Positions 7,658 through 17,352 are shown, counted from the stretch's first letter. The stretch is DNA of 64,000 nt from Acidobacteriota bacterium (GCA_031296115.1 JARLGI010000036.1:1-64000); one strand, 5' to 3'. Notes: generated from the sequence alone by a model not told the origin. Made by a program: numbers and translations.

Positions 7658-9001
7658 TTAGGACTTCCTGGGTTGAGGGTTCGAGTCCTTCAAATACGCC
7701 GCCAGTTCGGCGCGCTGCACCTGCACTTGCTCTGCGGTGGCTAGATTTTTCACCGCGAACTGCCCGGCGGCGACTTCGTTCTCTCCGACGATGACAATGA
7801 AGCGCGCGCCCGCTTTCTCCGCCAGCTCAAACGATCTCTTCAGCCGAAACACTTCGTCGCCAATGTCAACGCTGACGCCTTCGCGGCGTAGCTCGCGCGC
7901 CAGCTTGAGCGCGTGGGGATTCATGCCGGAACCCAGTGGAGCGATGTAGGCCCGCAACTTCTCCACGATAGTCTCGCCCTGCGATTGCAGCGCGAGAATC
8001 AGCCGGTCTTCACCGATAGCAAATCCGATGCCTGGAGCTTTCGGACCTTCCAGCGATTCCGACAGGCCGTCGTAGCGACCACCGCCGAGCACTGCGCTCT
8101 GCGCGCCGAGTCCGCCGTGCGTAAACTCGAACGTCGTTCGCGTGTAGTAATCGAGGCCGCGAACCATGCGCTCGTTAATCGTGTAAGGGATGCCGACGGT
8201 GTCGAGCATCGCCCCCACCGCGGCGAAATGTTCGCGCGAAGCCTCGCCAAGGTACTCACTGACCTTCGGTAACTTCTCGATGATGGGCTGGTCTTTCGGC
8301 ACTTTGCAGTCGAGCACGCGCAAGGGATTCGTCTCGGCGCGGCGCTGGCAGTCGGCGCACATCTGATGCAGCAGCGGCTTCAACGCCTCGCGCAAAGCCT
8401 GGTTGTAGCGGGCGCGATCATCGGCGCCGCCGACGGAGTTCAGCTGCAACTGCCAATCGCGCAGGCCGACCTCATCCAGCAGCGTGGCGAGCATCTCCAG
8501 GATTTCGGCGTCGTGGATGGGCGACTCGCTGCCCGCGCTGGGCGGCCCGATGATCTCCGCGCCAATCTGGTAGAACTGGCGATAGCGGCCCTTCTGCGGG
8601 CGCTCCCGGCGGAACTGCGGGCCGATGTAGTACAGCTTTTGCAGCGTGCCCTTGTCGCCCAACCGGTGCTCGATGTAGGCCCGCACGACGCCAGCAGTGT
8701 TCTCCGGTCGCAAGGTCAGGGATTGACCGCTGAAGCGGCCACGCGTCCCAGAAGCAACTTCTAGCACGGGTACGGCCGGAATTGCGCGGCTACGATCTTC
8801 CCACGTGAACATCTCCTTGGAGACAATGTCCGTCTCTTCGCCGACGCTGCGCGAAAAGAGCTGCGTGTCTTCAAAGATGGGCGTGCGGATTTCGTGGAAG
8901 TTGTAGCGCTCCATTACGTCGCGCACCTTCGCCTCCACCCGGTTCCATAGGTCGGTGTCGGGCGGTAGGAGGTCGCGAGTTCCCCGGACGGCTTTCAACA
9001 T
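7658..9001 (-). CDS. hisS: Histidine--tRNA ligase
   Basis: This 447-residue class II synthetase begins MLKAVRGTRDLLPPD, the standard HisRS N-terminus. It carries motif 2 (LTLRPENTAGVVRAYIEH then QFRRERPQKGRYRQF), the histidine-specific segment RGLDYYTRTTFEF and a C-terminal anticodon-binding domain (AEKAGARFIVIVGENE). It charges tRNA-His. Length and motifs are complete. The upstream flank holds a REP composite between inverted TTTCGAGT-type repeats. Confidence 0.97.
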   Translation of the reverse strand: MLKAVRGTRDLLPPDTDLWNRVEAKVRDVMERYNFHEIRTPIFEDTQLFSRSVGEETDIVSKEMFTWEDRSRAIPAVPVLEVASGTRGRFSGQSLTLRPENTAGVVRAYIEHRLGDKGTLQKLYYIGPQFRRERPQKGRYRQFYQIGAEIIGPPSAGSESPIHDAEILEMLATLLDEVGLRDWQLQLNSVGGADDRARYNQALREALKPLLHQMCADCQRRAETNPLRVLDCKVPKDQPIIEKLPKVSEYLGEASREHFAAVGAMLDTVGIPYTINERMVRGLDYYTRTTFEFTHGGLGAQSAVLGGGRYDGLSESLEGPKAPGIGFAIGEDRLILALQSQGETIVEKLRAYIAPLGSGMNPHALKLARELRREGVSVDIGDEVFRLKRSFELAEKAGARFIVIVGENEVAAGQFAVKNLATAEQVQVQRAELAAYLKDSNPQPRKS

Positions 9002-9003
9002 AG

Positions 9004-9215
9004 GTTTCGAGTTTCTAGTTTCGAGTTATCGTGTTGCGGGTACGTTCCACATCCGTTCGGCACAGACATGCCGCCCCTGCCGGGGCAAGGCTTCTCTTAT
9101 TCGCTCTACCCAGCGCTGCGCGCTGGGCTATCCTAAGCCGCCCTTCGGGCTGATGTTGTTGCCCATTCGGGCCTGGCTAAGGAGCGGGACACTCGAAACC
9201 CGAAACTCGAAACTA
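9004..9215. repeat. REP composite bracketed by inverted TTTCGAGT repeats
   Basis: Direct copies of TTTCGAGTTTC/TAGTTTCGAGT at 9004-9027 and the inverse ACTCGAAACCCGAAACTCG at 9191-9215 enclose a minus-oriented REP composite (9069-9153). The composite has modules GCCGCCCCTGCCGGGGC, ACCCAGCGCTGCGCGCTGGG and CCGCCCTTCGGGC. The stop codon of the next gene lies in the inverted copy. The same layout recurs at 54424-54618. Confidence 0.75.
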
Positions 9216-9731
9216 CTTTTTCATCTCTGCCAAATACTGATCTTTATATCCCAGATAATTCCTGGCGTAGCGCAGGATCATCTCCTGGTCCTCATCGGTC
9301 AGCTTCTTGCGGAACTTGCCCGGCATGCCCATCCACAGCGAGCCCGGTTCTACCACGGTGCCTTCGGGAATCAGCGTGCCGGCTGCGAGGATTGAGCCGG
9401 CACCGATGCGCGCTCCATTTAGCACGACAACTCCCATCCCGATGAGGCAGCGGTCCTCGACCACGCAGCCGTGCAGCGTGACGGAGTGGCCGACCGTCAC
9501 CCAGTCGCCCACGATGACTGGCCATTGTCCCTGCATGCCGTGCAGTACGCTGCAGTCCTGGATATTGCTATTGGCGCCGACGCGGATGGAGTGCACGTCG
9601 CCCCGCAGCACGGAGTTCATCCAGACGCTGGCGTTCTCGCCCAGCACCACGTCGCCGATAAGCTGTGCCGACTCGTCCACGTAGCAGGACGCTGGGATGG
9701 TCGGCGAAAATCCTTTGTAGGAGCGGATCAT
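9213..9731 (-). CDS. Gamma-carbonic-anhydrase-like (YrdA/PaaY-type) protein
   Basis: This 172-residue left-handed beta-helix protein of the LbetaH superfamily has hexapeptide-type repeats from about residue 20 to 140 (for example VVLGENASVWMNSVLRGD). The three metal-ligand histidines expected of gamma-class carbonic anhydrases are visible in SVLHGMQGQ and GHSVTLHGC. It probably binds zinc or iron as a trimer. Related YrdA/PaaY proteins can have carbonic anhydrase or thioesterase activity or be inactive, so catalysis is not assured. The ATG at 9731 (MIRSYKGFSP) fits the family start; the open frame extends 45 bp further without support. Confidence 0.85.
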   Translation of the reverse strand: MIRSYKGFSPTIPASCYVDESAQLIGDVVLGENASVWMNSVLRGDVHSIRVGANSNIQDCSVLHGMQGQWPVIVGDWVTVGHSVTLHGCVVEDRCLIGMGVVVLNGARIGAGSILAAGTLIPEGTVVEPGSLWMGMPGKFRKKLTDEDQEMILRYARNYLGYKDQYLAEMKK

Positions 9732-10244
9732 GTTTCTCGTAAGTCCTTCAAATCTGTGGCCGAGGCCTCCAGACACGTTTCCAACCAGCGACAGATGACG
9801 GAAGACGCGTCCCGGGAGGCGCTTGGTATTGGAAAACGATGGTGGCGAACCTGTAAGTCTTTGAAAATATCACGCCGTAGCGCGAAACGAAATGCGGCTG
9901 TCATGGTGCAGCATGCCAACCATTGGGACCGGCGACTTCCCGCGAGGGTGATGGATGGTAGCCGCTGCGCCGCTTGCGGTGCCATTGAAGCGCAAGAAAA
10001 ACCGGAGTACGGAGCCGCTAGTAGCATTTTACTCGTGAGCTAAGGCTAAGTTAATGAGATGGATAGGGCTCCTACCACGTTTTCGGCATGGGCAAAGTGG
10101 GCGTTCTGAAGTACAAGTCCAGTAGCGCCACTTCGCCAATGGGGTAGAGCTTCAATCCGTCGCAAAAAGGCGATACCACGGCAAGTGCCGGAAGGCAGTC
10201 TTCACTTGCGAATCCAATCAGTAGTGGAGGAATCGGGGTCCTGA
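9732..10244. other. Gene-free interval
   Basis: About 510 bp between two divergently oriented genes. Open frames exist on both strands (9471-10043 plus, 9728-10027 minus) but show no recognisable protein signal. I see no REP element, tRNA or clear promoter here. Confidence 0.5.
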
Positions 10245-10616
10245 ATGAAGGCGGTTCGCCCTAAACGGGTGCTGTGCGTCGACGACGAGAAGATTGGTCT
10301 GCGCGTGCGCAAACTCATGCTGGAGAACCATGGTTTTGAAGTCCTTACGGCCAGCGATGGCCAGCAGGGGCTGGCGTTGTTTGACAAACATCCGGTGGAT
10401 CTGGTGGTCCTGGACTATTACATGCCGGGGTTGAATGGTGGCCAAGTGGCGGCGGAACTACGCCGGCGACGGCCGGAAGTTCCGATTATTTTTCTTTCTG
10501 CTTATTTCTCGCTGCCTCCCAGCGCCTTGGAACTGGCCAACGTCTTCATCACCAAGGGCGATCCACCCGAGGTGCTGATTGAGAAGATTGAGCAGCTGGT
10601 CTGGAGGAATTGCTAA
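10245..10616 (+). CDS. Single-domain response regulator (receiver domain)
   Basis: This 123-residue CheY-like receiver domain has no output domain. The acidic pocket is D13-D14, the phospho-acceptor is D57 in VVLDYYMPG, the switch Ser is S85 in FLSAY, and the conserved Lys is K104 in ITKGD. It probably relays phosphate to, or interacts with, another protein. No histidine kinase is adjacent. A shared hairpin separates its 3' end from the convergent ferredoxin gene. Confidence 0.9.
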   Translation: MKAVRPKRVLCVDDEKIGLRVRKLMLENHGFEVLTASDGQQGLALFDKHPVDLVVLDYYMPGLNGGQVAAELRRRRPEVPIIFLSAYFSLPPSALELANVFITKGDPPEVLIEKIEQLVWRNC

Positions 10617-10618
10617 GT

Positions 10619-10650
10619 AAAAGAAAAGACACACCCTGGCGGTGTGCCCT
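10619..10650 (-). terminator. Rho-independent terminator of the ferredoxin gene
   Basis: The stem CACACC (10631-10636) / GGTGTG (10642-10647) has a 5-nt loop. Read on the minus strand it is followed by TCTTTTCTTTT, a U-rich tail. It lies directly downstream of the ferredoxin stop and between two convergent genes. Confidence 0.7.
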
Positions 10651-10667
10651 TTGATTTCCTGGCCCGG

Positions 10668-10928
10668 TTAGCGGCCGAAATACTTGGCGTTGCGCTCGGT
10701 ATACTCTTTCCACTTTTCCGGCAGGTCGTCGAGGGCGAAGATGGCTGAAACGGGGCAGACCGGCACGCATGCGCCGCAGTCGATGCACTCCACCGGATCG
10801 ATATACAACATCTCCTCGGTGGCGAACTTGTCGCTGTCCTTCTTGGGGTGGATGCAGTCCACCGGACAGGCATCAACGCACGCCGTATCCTTGGTGCCAA
10901 TACAGGGTTCCGCAATCACATAAGCCAT
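10668..10928 (-). CDS. Seven-iron ferredoxin
   Basis: This 86-residue ferredoxin has the Thermus-type arrangement: C9-x7-C17-x3-C21-x3-C25 and C48-x2-C51-x2-C54-x3-C58. By analogy C9, C17 and C58 hold a [3Fe-4S] cluster and C21, C48, C51 and C54 a [4Fe-4S] cluster, with C25 free. It is a soluble low-potential electron carrier. It is a single gene upstream of a strong hairpin terminator. Possible partners in the window cannot be assigned. Confidence 0.92.
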   Translation of the reverse strand: MAYVIAEPCIGTKDTACVDACPVDCIHPKKDSDKFATEEMLYIDPVECIDCGACVPVCPVSAIFALDDLPEKWKEYTERNAKYFGR

Positions 10929-11023
10929 AGAACTAACATCTCCCTCAATCTTCGAAGTGGAATCGGAATTGTCGGAAGCAGATGTATCGATACTACCAAA
11001 AAGCGCGTTTTGGTGGCAGGTGC

Positions 11024-13060
11024 CTAGGCCACAGCTGCCGGCTCACGCTCTCCCGCCGGCTCGTACTCCACGATGTATCCCGCCACGGCGCTTGCCGCCA
11101 CGGTCAAGGGACTCGCCAGATACATTTGGCCGGGACCGCTGCGACCGGGGAAGTTGCGGTTCTGCGCACTGATTACGATCTGATCAGGACGGGTTGAGAC
11201 GCCCGGACCGGCGTTGATGCAGGCGCCGCAACTGGGCTCGATAACGATGGCGCCGACCCGCTGGAAGATATCGAGATAGCCCTTGCGCAAGCAGTACTCA
11301 CGCGTCCCCTGCGAGCCAAACTGGAGATAGAACGTACAGTTGTCGGCAACTTTGCGTCCCTGTTTCAACGCCTCGCCCAGGACAAGCGCGTACATGTCCA
11401 TGTCCTCATTCTTGCCAGCGGTACAGGTGCCACCGTAGGCTATCTCCACCGGCACGGGCGTGTTCAGTTCGCGCACGAACTTGCCGTTGCCGGGATCACC
11501 TGGCGTAGCCAGCATGGGGTAGATGTCGGCGGCATCGAGCTTGATGACGTGGGCGTAGTGGGCGTCCGGATCGCTATACAATCCTTCGACTAACGTTTCC
11601 GCCTCGCCTCGGGCCATACCGCGCCGCTCGACCAGGAAATCTGCCACCTTCCCGTCGGGCGCAACGATGCCGGTGAAGCCGCCAATCTCGGCCGCCATGT
11701 TGGTCAGGGTGGCGCGCTCATCCACGCCCAGCGCCTCGATGGCTTCGCCGGAGTATTCGATCACCTTCGCCAGGGCCTTGCCATGGCGGATGTATTCCAG
11801 CGAGAGCAGCTTGAGGATAAAGTCCTTGGCGGTTACGTTCTCGCGCTTCTTCCCGCGGATAATGACCTTGACCGATTCTGGAACCTTTACCCGCACGTCC
11901 TTGGTGAACCAGGAGTTAAATACATCGGTCGTGCCGATGCCGAAGGCGACGCAACCCATCGCGCCCACGTGCGGTGTGTGGGAATCCGAGCCCACGTCGA
12001 GCTGGCCGGGTAGGGCATAGCTCTCGGTCACGATGGAATGGCAGATTCCTTCCGAGCCCTTGCGGTCCTTCAATTCGCCGTGCAGCTTGATGCCGCGCGA
12101 GCGGCCGAAGTCTTCCTGCTTCAGCTTCAGTTGGGTCGCCAGGTCGAGGAGGCCCATCTTGCGCTTTTCGTCCGACAGCACTTCGTCGAGGAAGGTGAGA
12201 TGGTCGCGGAAGAACATGATGCTGCCTGGATCGGTGACTGGCTCGTCTTTGCCCAGGAAGTGCTCGTAGAAAATCGCCGCCATGGGCGTGACGTATTCGT
12301 GGCTGAAGCGCAAGTCGGTGCGGGCAAAGCCGGTGTCGCCGGGCTTCACGGCCTCAACGCCAACGTGGTTCGTGCCGTGCAGCATGTGCCGCGCGAAGAT
12401 TTTCTCCGCGATGGTCATCGGACGCAGCTCGGTGGTGATGGGCGGCAGAAAAACTTTGCCCTGCATGCGCGCGACGTTGAAGGGGAACAGGCCACCGTAC
12501 TCAATGACCTGGCGCGTGATTTCGTCCTCGCCCTCGGTAAACTTCTGCAGCCGGATTTCCTCTCCGCTGCGGACCTTGTCAATCATACTGAAATCGGTCG
12601 ACGTCAGCACGCCAAGGTTCTGGCAGTTTTGCTTGTAGATGCGCTCGATGTTCTCGGCAATCACCAGCTTGATGCCCGCCGACATCTCGGCGTACGGCGA
12701 CTGTTCGCGGCTGGAGCCTTTGCCGCGCCGCTTGCCGCTTACCGCGCAGACGAAACCGCCGCGCTTCACATCGCCCCTTTTGATGGGCGTCTCACCGCCG
12801 CACTTCAGGCCGGTGTAGGGAAACTCGCCGAGCGTCTCGTCGAAGAAGAAGCAGATATGCGCCGGCGTGATCTCGTCGGTGGAGATGTCGTCGCGCAGCT
12901 TGGGATTGCTTTCCGGGTGCTGGGTGTCCCAGGGAAGGTCCTCGCCAGCCAACTGCCGCTTGAGGAGCTCGGCATCTTCGGTCAGGAACAGAACGCGTCC
13001 CTGCAGTCGTACCATGTCGGGGCGCTTCTCAACGGTGCGGTTCAAAAGCGAATTGTTCAC
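11024..13060 (-). CDS. Aconitase-family hydratase with N-terminal swivel domain
   Basis: This 678-residue aconitase-superfamily protein has the swivel (LeuD-like) domain first, with GKRRGKGSSREQ at about 109-120. The catalytic LeuC-like domains follow: GSDSHTPHVGAMGC at about 357-370, C546 in GGTCTAGKNED, and C611/C614 in EPSCGACINAGPG as the [4Fe-4S] ligands, then SAQNRNFPGR. This is the domain order of AcnB (4-1-2-3), but the HEAT-like N-terminal domain of AcnB is absent. Classical aconitase A has the swivel last. The probable role is aconitate hydratase in the TCA cycle or a related dehydratase; isopropylmalate dehydratase activity is not excluded. Confidence 0.8.
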   Translation of the reverse strand: MNNSLLNRTVEKRPDMVRLQGRVLFLTEDAELLKRQLAGEDLPWDTQHPESNPKLRDDISTDEITPAHICFFFDETLGEFPYTGLKCGGETPIKRGDVKRGGFVCAVSGKRRGKGSSREQSPYAEMSAGIKLVIAENIERIYKQNCQNLGVLTSTDFSMIDKVRSGEEIRLQKFTEGEDEITRQVIEYGGLFPFNVARMQGKVFLPPITTELRPMTIAEKIFARHMLHGTNHVGVEAVKPGDTGFARTDLRFSHEYVTPMAAIFYEHFLGKDEPVTDPGSIMFFRDHLTFLDEVLSDEKRKMGLLDLATQLKLKQEDFGRSRGIKLHGELKDRKGSEGICHSIVTESYALPGQLDVGSDSHTPHVGAMGCVAFGIGTTDVFNSWFTKDVRVKVPESVKVIIRGKKRENVTAKDFILKLLSLEYIRHGKALAKVIEYSGEAIEALGVDERATLTNMAAEIGGFTGIVAPDGKVADFLVERRGMARGEAETLVEGLYSDPDAHYAHVIKLDAADIYPMLATPGDPGNGKFVRELNTPVPVEIAYGGTCTAGKNEDMDMYALVLGEALKQGRKVADNCTFYLQFGSQGTREYCLRKGYLDIFQRVGAIVIEPSCGACINAGPGVSTRPDQIVISAQNRNFPGRSGPGQMYLASPLTVAASAVAGYIVEYEPAGEREPAAVA

Positions 13061-13106
13061 TGTGGGATTTTACCGCAGAAATTGAGGCGGCAAGGGCCGC
13101 CCGGGG

Positions 13107-13684
13107 CTACTCCTGCATGGGCGGCGGAGGGCCGGCTTTCTTGATCTCCCCGGCTATCCGATCGCCTGCGAGACTGCGGCGTCATCGGAGACGCCCTGGT
13201 TCACCGAGTACGGACCGCCGGATACGGCCGAGCCATCGGCGCGATAGAGCTTGTATTCCACCGTCGCCTGGTAGGTCTGATTCAAGCTTCCGGGCGTGCT
13301 GCCCGGCATGCCGATGTTGGGATTGGGATTGGTTTGGATGGTGCCGGGCATGCGATGCATGGGGTCGCTCGACAGACCTAGCTGGATGAGTGTGGTATAG
13401 ACCACGTAATCCACTTTCTTCTGTTTGGCCTGGTCGGCAACTTTGTCCTGGCTGGTTCCGTCGAGCGGAATGGCCTGCAATGCCACGTGCGTCTTCTTGT
13501 CCGGCTTCTGCTGGTTGAGGTCGCTGACCAGGCGGTCGCGCTGCAGGTCGCCGGGAACCGAGCGCCCAGCGGAGTTTTTCATGGTCGCTACCCCCACGCG
13601 GACGACGCGATTTTCCTGCCCCATGACGAGCAGGGAAAGCGAGCATACGGCAAAAAGAACGAATGGCGCTGTGCTACGTTGCAT
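13107..13684 (-). pseudogene. Secreted protein of unknown function with 3' frameshift
   Basis: The frame begins with a signal peptide (APFVLFAVCSLSLLVMGQ) and encodes 176 residues to an in-frame stop at 13154. A proline-rich loop (PGTIQTNPNPNIGMPGST) lies mid-protein. Just before the stop, one missing base would continue the protein as DRIAGEIKKAGPPPPMQE to a stop at 13107. That tail is a plausible helix and terminus, while the present end (VSQAIG) is abrupt. Either the gene is frameshifted or the sequence has an indel error. Function is not recognised; the ORF as it stands is 13154-13684. Confidence 0.55.
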
Positions 13685-13809
13685 ACGAAGAACCTCCCGA
13701 CGGAAACGGCGCTGCGATTGTGCTGGCCCAAAAGCCCGGCCTGAAGACTGGTCTTGGCAAGTGAAACACGTTCTGAGGAAATTTGTTCTGCCGGGCCGCT
13801 GATTGCCTT

Positions 13810-15111
13810 CTAAACCGCGACTGGACTGGCCGCCCGTTTGGGAAGCAGCTCTCCGATGCGCCGGATCTGCGCCCCCACGCCGCGCAGCTTTTCCTCGATA
13901 CGCTCGTAGCCGCGATCGATGTGGTACACGCGGTCAATGATAGTTTCGCCGTCGGCTACTAGTGCCGCCAGCACCAGTGAAGCCGAGGCCCGCAAATCAC
14001 TGGCTAGAACGGCTGCGCCGCTGAGCGGTGTCTTGCCGCGCACCGTGGCGCGATGGCTTTCGATCTTGATGTTCGCGCCCATTCGCACCAACTCCTGGGC
14101 GTGCATAAAACGGTTCTCGAAGATGTGCTCGTCAACGATGCTCACGCCGTCGCACTGCGTGGCCAGCGCCATGTACTGCGCCTGCAGGTCAGTGGCGAAG
14201 CCAGGGTATTCCTCGGTAGCAATATCTGCGCCCTTCAGCGGGCCATCACCGGTCACGCGTATGGAATCATCCGTGACGCTGATTCGGATCCCGCATTCCT
14301 GAATCTTCTGCAGCAGCGCGTCGAGGTGGCGAGGTTCGCAACCCGCAACGGTCAAATCGCCGCCGGTAAGCGCGCCCGCGACGACAAAGGTACCGGCCTC
14401 AATGCGGTCGGGGATGATGCGATGACGTGCTCCGTGCAGCTGTTCGACTCCCTGCACTCGGATCGTGGAAGTACCAGCGCCTTCGATTCTCGCGCCCATC
14501 TTGGTCAGCAGCGCGGCCAAGTCAACCACCTCCGGCTCGCGAGCGCAATTCTCCAGGACGGTTTCCCCCTCCGCCAGCGTGGCAGCCATCAGCAAGTCCT
14601 CGGTGCCTGTCACAGTGATCCTGTCGAAGCGAATCTGCGCGCCCCGGAGCCGCTCGGCGCGGGCTTCGATGTAGCCGTGCTCCTGCGAAATCCGAGCGCC
14701 CAGCTTTTCCAGGCCCTTGATATGCAGGTCGATGGGACGAGCTCCGATGGCGCATCCGCCGGGCAGCGAAACCCGCGCTTCCTTCATGCGAGCGACGAGC
14801 GGACCAAGCACCAACGTCGAAGCCCGCATCGTCTTGACCAAATCGTACGAGGCCTCGGGATTCGCCGGGTTGCGGCAACAGATGGTGGTGCGATGCTGGG
14901 CGCGTCCGTAACCCAGCTCAACTTCCGCGCCCATCGTGGCTAGCAGCTTGCGCTCGGTCTCGATGTCGCGCACCTGCGGAACGTTTTCCAGAATGACCGG
15001 TTCCTCGGTGAGGAGCGCCGCGGCCATCGCCGGCAGAGCGGCATTCTTGGCGCCGCTGATGCGCACAGTCCCAAGCAGCGGGTTGCCGCCACGTATGACG
15101 AACTTGTCCAT
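13810..15111 (-). CDS. murA: UDP-N-acetylglucosamine 1-carboxyvinyltransferase
   Basis: MurA catalyses the first committed step of peptidoglycan synthesis, adding enolpyruvate from PEP to UDP-GlcNAc. The protein has about 433 residues, matching the family. It starts [20 protein letters not shown], and the catalytic loop Cys (fosfomycin target) is present in [15 protein letters not shown]. The ATG at 15111 is chosen because the family starts there; the frame is open to 15159 without support. It lies downstream of murQ on the same strand, joining synthesis and recycling genes. Confidence 0.95.
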   Translation of the reverse strand: MDKFVIRGGNPLLGTVRISGAKNAALPAMAAALLTEEPVILENVPQVRDIETERKLLATMGAEVELGYGRAQHRTTICCRNPANPEASYDLVKTMRASTLVLGPLVARMKEARVSLPGGCAIGARPIDLHIKGLEKLGARISQEHGYIEARAERLRGAQIRFDRITVTGTEDLLMAATLAEGETVLENCAREPEVVDLAALLTKMGARIEGAGTSTIRVQGVEQLHGARHRIIPDRIEAGTFVVAGALTGGDLTVAGCEPRHLDALLQKIQECGIRISVTDDSIRVTGDGPLKGADIATEEYPGFATDLQAQYMALATQCDGVSIVDEHIFENRFMHAQELVRMGANIKIESHRATVRGKTPLSGAAVLASDLRASASLVLAALVADGETIIDRVYHIDRGYERIEEKLRGVGAQIRRIGELLPKRAASPVAV

Positions 15112-15271
15112 GTAAGGATGTCCTGAACGAACACTACCAACGCCGAACTTGTGCATCACGGCGCCAACCTCATTTTACGTGCTGTCGGGACGAAGTTGCC
15201 GCGCGGGTCAGTTGACTGTGGCGGAACGAGAGGAACTCTACACGTGCGGCCCGGTTGGGGCAAGAGCAAAA

Positions 15272-16186
15272 CTAGACTTCGCCCAAGGCGGCGCGAATAT
15301 GTTTTCGGCTTTTCTGGAGCAAACGCTCGGCCTCCGTCCGGCTGGCCTTCCGTCTCGTCATGATGATGGCCACGGCGACGTTGCCGCCCGCCTTATTTAG
15401 GGCTTTCAGGCTGTTTTCGTGGTCTAGCCCCGCCGCTTGCTGCAGAATGCGGATGGCGCGTTCCAGCAGCTTGCTGTTCTTCTGGCGCAGATTCACCATC
15501 AGGTTTCCGAAAACATAGCCAAGCCGGGCCATCGCCCCTGTCGAAATCATGTTGAGGACCATCTTCTGCGACGTGCCGGCTTTCATGCGGGTGGAACCAG
15601 CCACGACCTCCGGCCCCACTTCCACGACAATGGGGATGTCGACCGCTTTTTCCAGCGGACTGTGCGGGTTGCAGGTGATGCCCACGGTTACTGCGCCGCA
15701 CGAGCGCGCGAAAGCTACCGCCGCTACCGTGTAGGGAGTACGTCCGCTGGCGGTAATCCCGACCACGACATCGTGGTTGGTCGGCTTGCGCTTAGCCAGG
15801 TCGGCCCGGCCCGCTTGACGCGAGTCCTCGTTGGCTTCGACCGCACGGCCCAGCGCTTTCACGCCGCCCGCGATTACGTACTGCACCATCTTGGGATCGG
15901 TGTTAAAGGTCGGCGGACATTCAGCGGCATCGAGCGCGGCCAGGCGTCCGCTGGTTCCCGTGCCCACATAGATGAGGCGTCCGCCATCGGAGAGAGCGGC
16001 GGCGATGGCATCGATAGCACGGGCAATTTGTGGCAGCGCTTTCTTCACTGCGCCCGCGATCCTGGCGTCTTCGGCATTGATAGCGCGTGCCATCTCAATG
16101 GACGGCCAGGTGTCCAGGAGGTCCGTCGCCGGATTTCGCCGCTCGGTCTTGAGCTGCGCAGTATCCTCAGATGGGGCGCGCTTCAT
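15272..16186 (-). CDS. murQ: N-acetylmuramic acid 6-phosphate etherase
   Basis: This 304-residue MurQ has a SIS sugar-phosphate isomerase fold: IYVGTGTSGRLAALDAAECP carries the phosphate-binding loop and catalytic Glu. GITASGRTPYTVAAV and the Ser/Thr-rich GSTRMKAGTSQK segment follow. It cleaves the D-lactyl ether of MurNAc-6-phosphate to give GlcNAc-6-phosphate and D-lactate. Its ATG overlaps the stop of the upstream serine hydrolase (ATGA), so the two are translationally coupled. No MurNAc kinase or phosphotransferase is seen nearby, so the source of MurNAc-6-phosphate is outside the window. Confidence 0.96.
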   Translation of the reverse strand: MKRAPSEDTAQLKTERRNPATDLLDTWPSIEMARAINAEDARIAGAVKKALPQIARAIDAIAAALSDGGRLIYVGTGTSGRLAALDAAECPPTFNTDPKMVQYVIAGGVKALGRAVEANEDSRQAGRADLAKRKPTNHDVVVGITASGRTPYTVAAVAFARSCGAVTVGITCNPHSPLEKAVDIPIVVEVGPEVVAGSTRMKAGTSQKMVLNMISTGAMARLGYVFGNLMVNLRQKNSKLLERAIRILQQAAGLDHENSLKALNKAGGNVAVAIIMTRRKASRTEAERLLQKSRKHIRAALGEV

Positions 16187-17316
16187 TCGGTTTGCAAAGC
16201 CTCAATGATGGCATCGTGCACTTGCGGCCGCACCTGCCGTATTGCTTGCGAGGCGCGATCGGGCCAGGTACGGTTGGTCAGGAGCGTGACCGAGAGTTGG
16301 TGCACAGGGTCAATCCACAGGGAAGTTCCGGTGAAGCCCAGGTGTCCGAACGAGGCCGAGGAAAAATACCGGCCAGATGAGGACTCGGTCGCAGACGGCG
16401 TGTCCCATCCCAGCGCACGGGTCGTGCCCGGTGGCGATTCAGTACGCTGCGTGAAGAGCATAACCGTCGCAGGCTTGAAGAGTCCGGCGCCGCGTTGCAA
16501 CATGCATTCTGCAAAACGTGCGACGTCGGTGGCGGAAGCGAAAACACCGGCGTGCCCCGCGACACCTCCCATCACGAAAGCGTTCTCGTCATTCACCTCG
16601 CCCTGGATAATGCGCTTGCGGAAGGTGCGGTCGTCCTCAGTGGGCGGAATATCGGGCTTCCACTCAATCGGAGGACAGTATCGAGTGAGTGTCATGCCCA
16701 GCGGAGTGAAGACTTCCTGGCGTGCGAAGAGGTCGAGCGGCATGTCGGCCTTCTGCGCCAGGACTTCACCGAGAAGAATGAATCCGATGTCGCTGTACGC
16801 GGCGCGAGTGCCAGGCTCTGCCACCTGGCGCGTGGTGAGCGCTGCGCGCAAGAGCTCCGCGCGGGATGTCGCGAATTCGGACAGCTTCTCATAGGCCGGC
16901 AGCCCGCTGCTGTGGGCCAGTAACATGCGGAGAGTGACCTTCTCGCGTGCGGCCTGCTGGTGGCGTGGCGCCAGGGAGACGAACTCGGAGAGGAAGTCCG
17001 CGAGCGGCGCGTCGAACGGCAACTGGTGTCGGTCGTACAGCAACATGGCGACCGAGGTCGAAGCGATGACCTTCGTCAGCGACGCTACGTCAAAGACAGT
17101 ATCTGCTTGGACCTCCGGAGAATCCTCGTCGTAAGTAAATCGGCCGAAGCCCTGCGACGCAACCAGAGAGCCGCGATGCGTGATGGCCAGCGCAGCACCG
17201 GGAAAAGCGCGTTGCGCGATGGCCTCTCGCAGCAGGGCAAAGCAGCGCGCGAACTGCTCCTCCTGATTCTCGAAGGCTGCCTTGGCCGGTGAGAGCGGTT
17301 GTGACCCTGGGTTCAG
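16183..17316 (-). CDS. Serine hydrolase, class C beta-lactamase fold (AmiE/YbbE-like)
   Basis: This protein of the beta-lactamase/EstB fold has the active-site tetrad SLTK in DVASLTKVIAS, the second motif YSDIG (Y-S-D instead of Y-x-N) and a KTG-like HLG in FGHLGFTGTSLWIDP. It closely resembles the first half of the divergent NamZ fusion. No clear signal peptide is seen. The context with murQ suggests a peptide- or lactyl-amide-cleaving role in muropeptide turnover, as for Bacillus AmiE (YbbE). The start is uncertain: I give a CTG at 17316 with GGGGA upstream. ATGs at 17442 and 17541 would run back through the divergent promoter and gene. Confidence 0.8.
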   Translation of the reverse strand: MNPGSQPLSPAKAAFENQEEQFARCFALLREAIAQRAFPGAALAITHRGSLVASQGFGRFTYDEDSPEVQADTVFDVASLTKVIASTSVAMLLYDRHQLPFDAPLADFLSEFVSLAPRHQQAAREKVTLRMLLAHSSGLPAYEKLSEFATSRAELLRAALTTRQVAEPGTRAAYSDIGFILLGEVLAQKADMPLDLFARQEVFTPLGMTLTRYCPPIEWKPDIPPTEDDRTFRKRIIQGEVNDENAFVMGGVAGHAGVFASATDVARFAECMLQRGAGLFKPATVMLFTQRTESPPGTTRALGWDTPSATESSSGRYFSSASFGHLGFTGTSLWIDPVHQLSVTLLTNRTWPDRASQAIRQVRPQVHDAIIEALQTE

Positions 17317-17352
17317 ATGGTCCCCACGACGCGCGGAAGTGCGCTCGCAACT

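Noticed and set aside
9471..10043. 190-residue plus-strand ORF
   Set aside because: Antisense to the carbonic-anhydrase-like gene for half its length and without recognisable motifs elsewhere.
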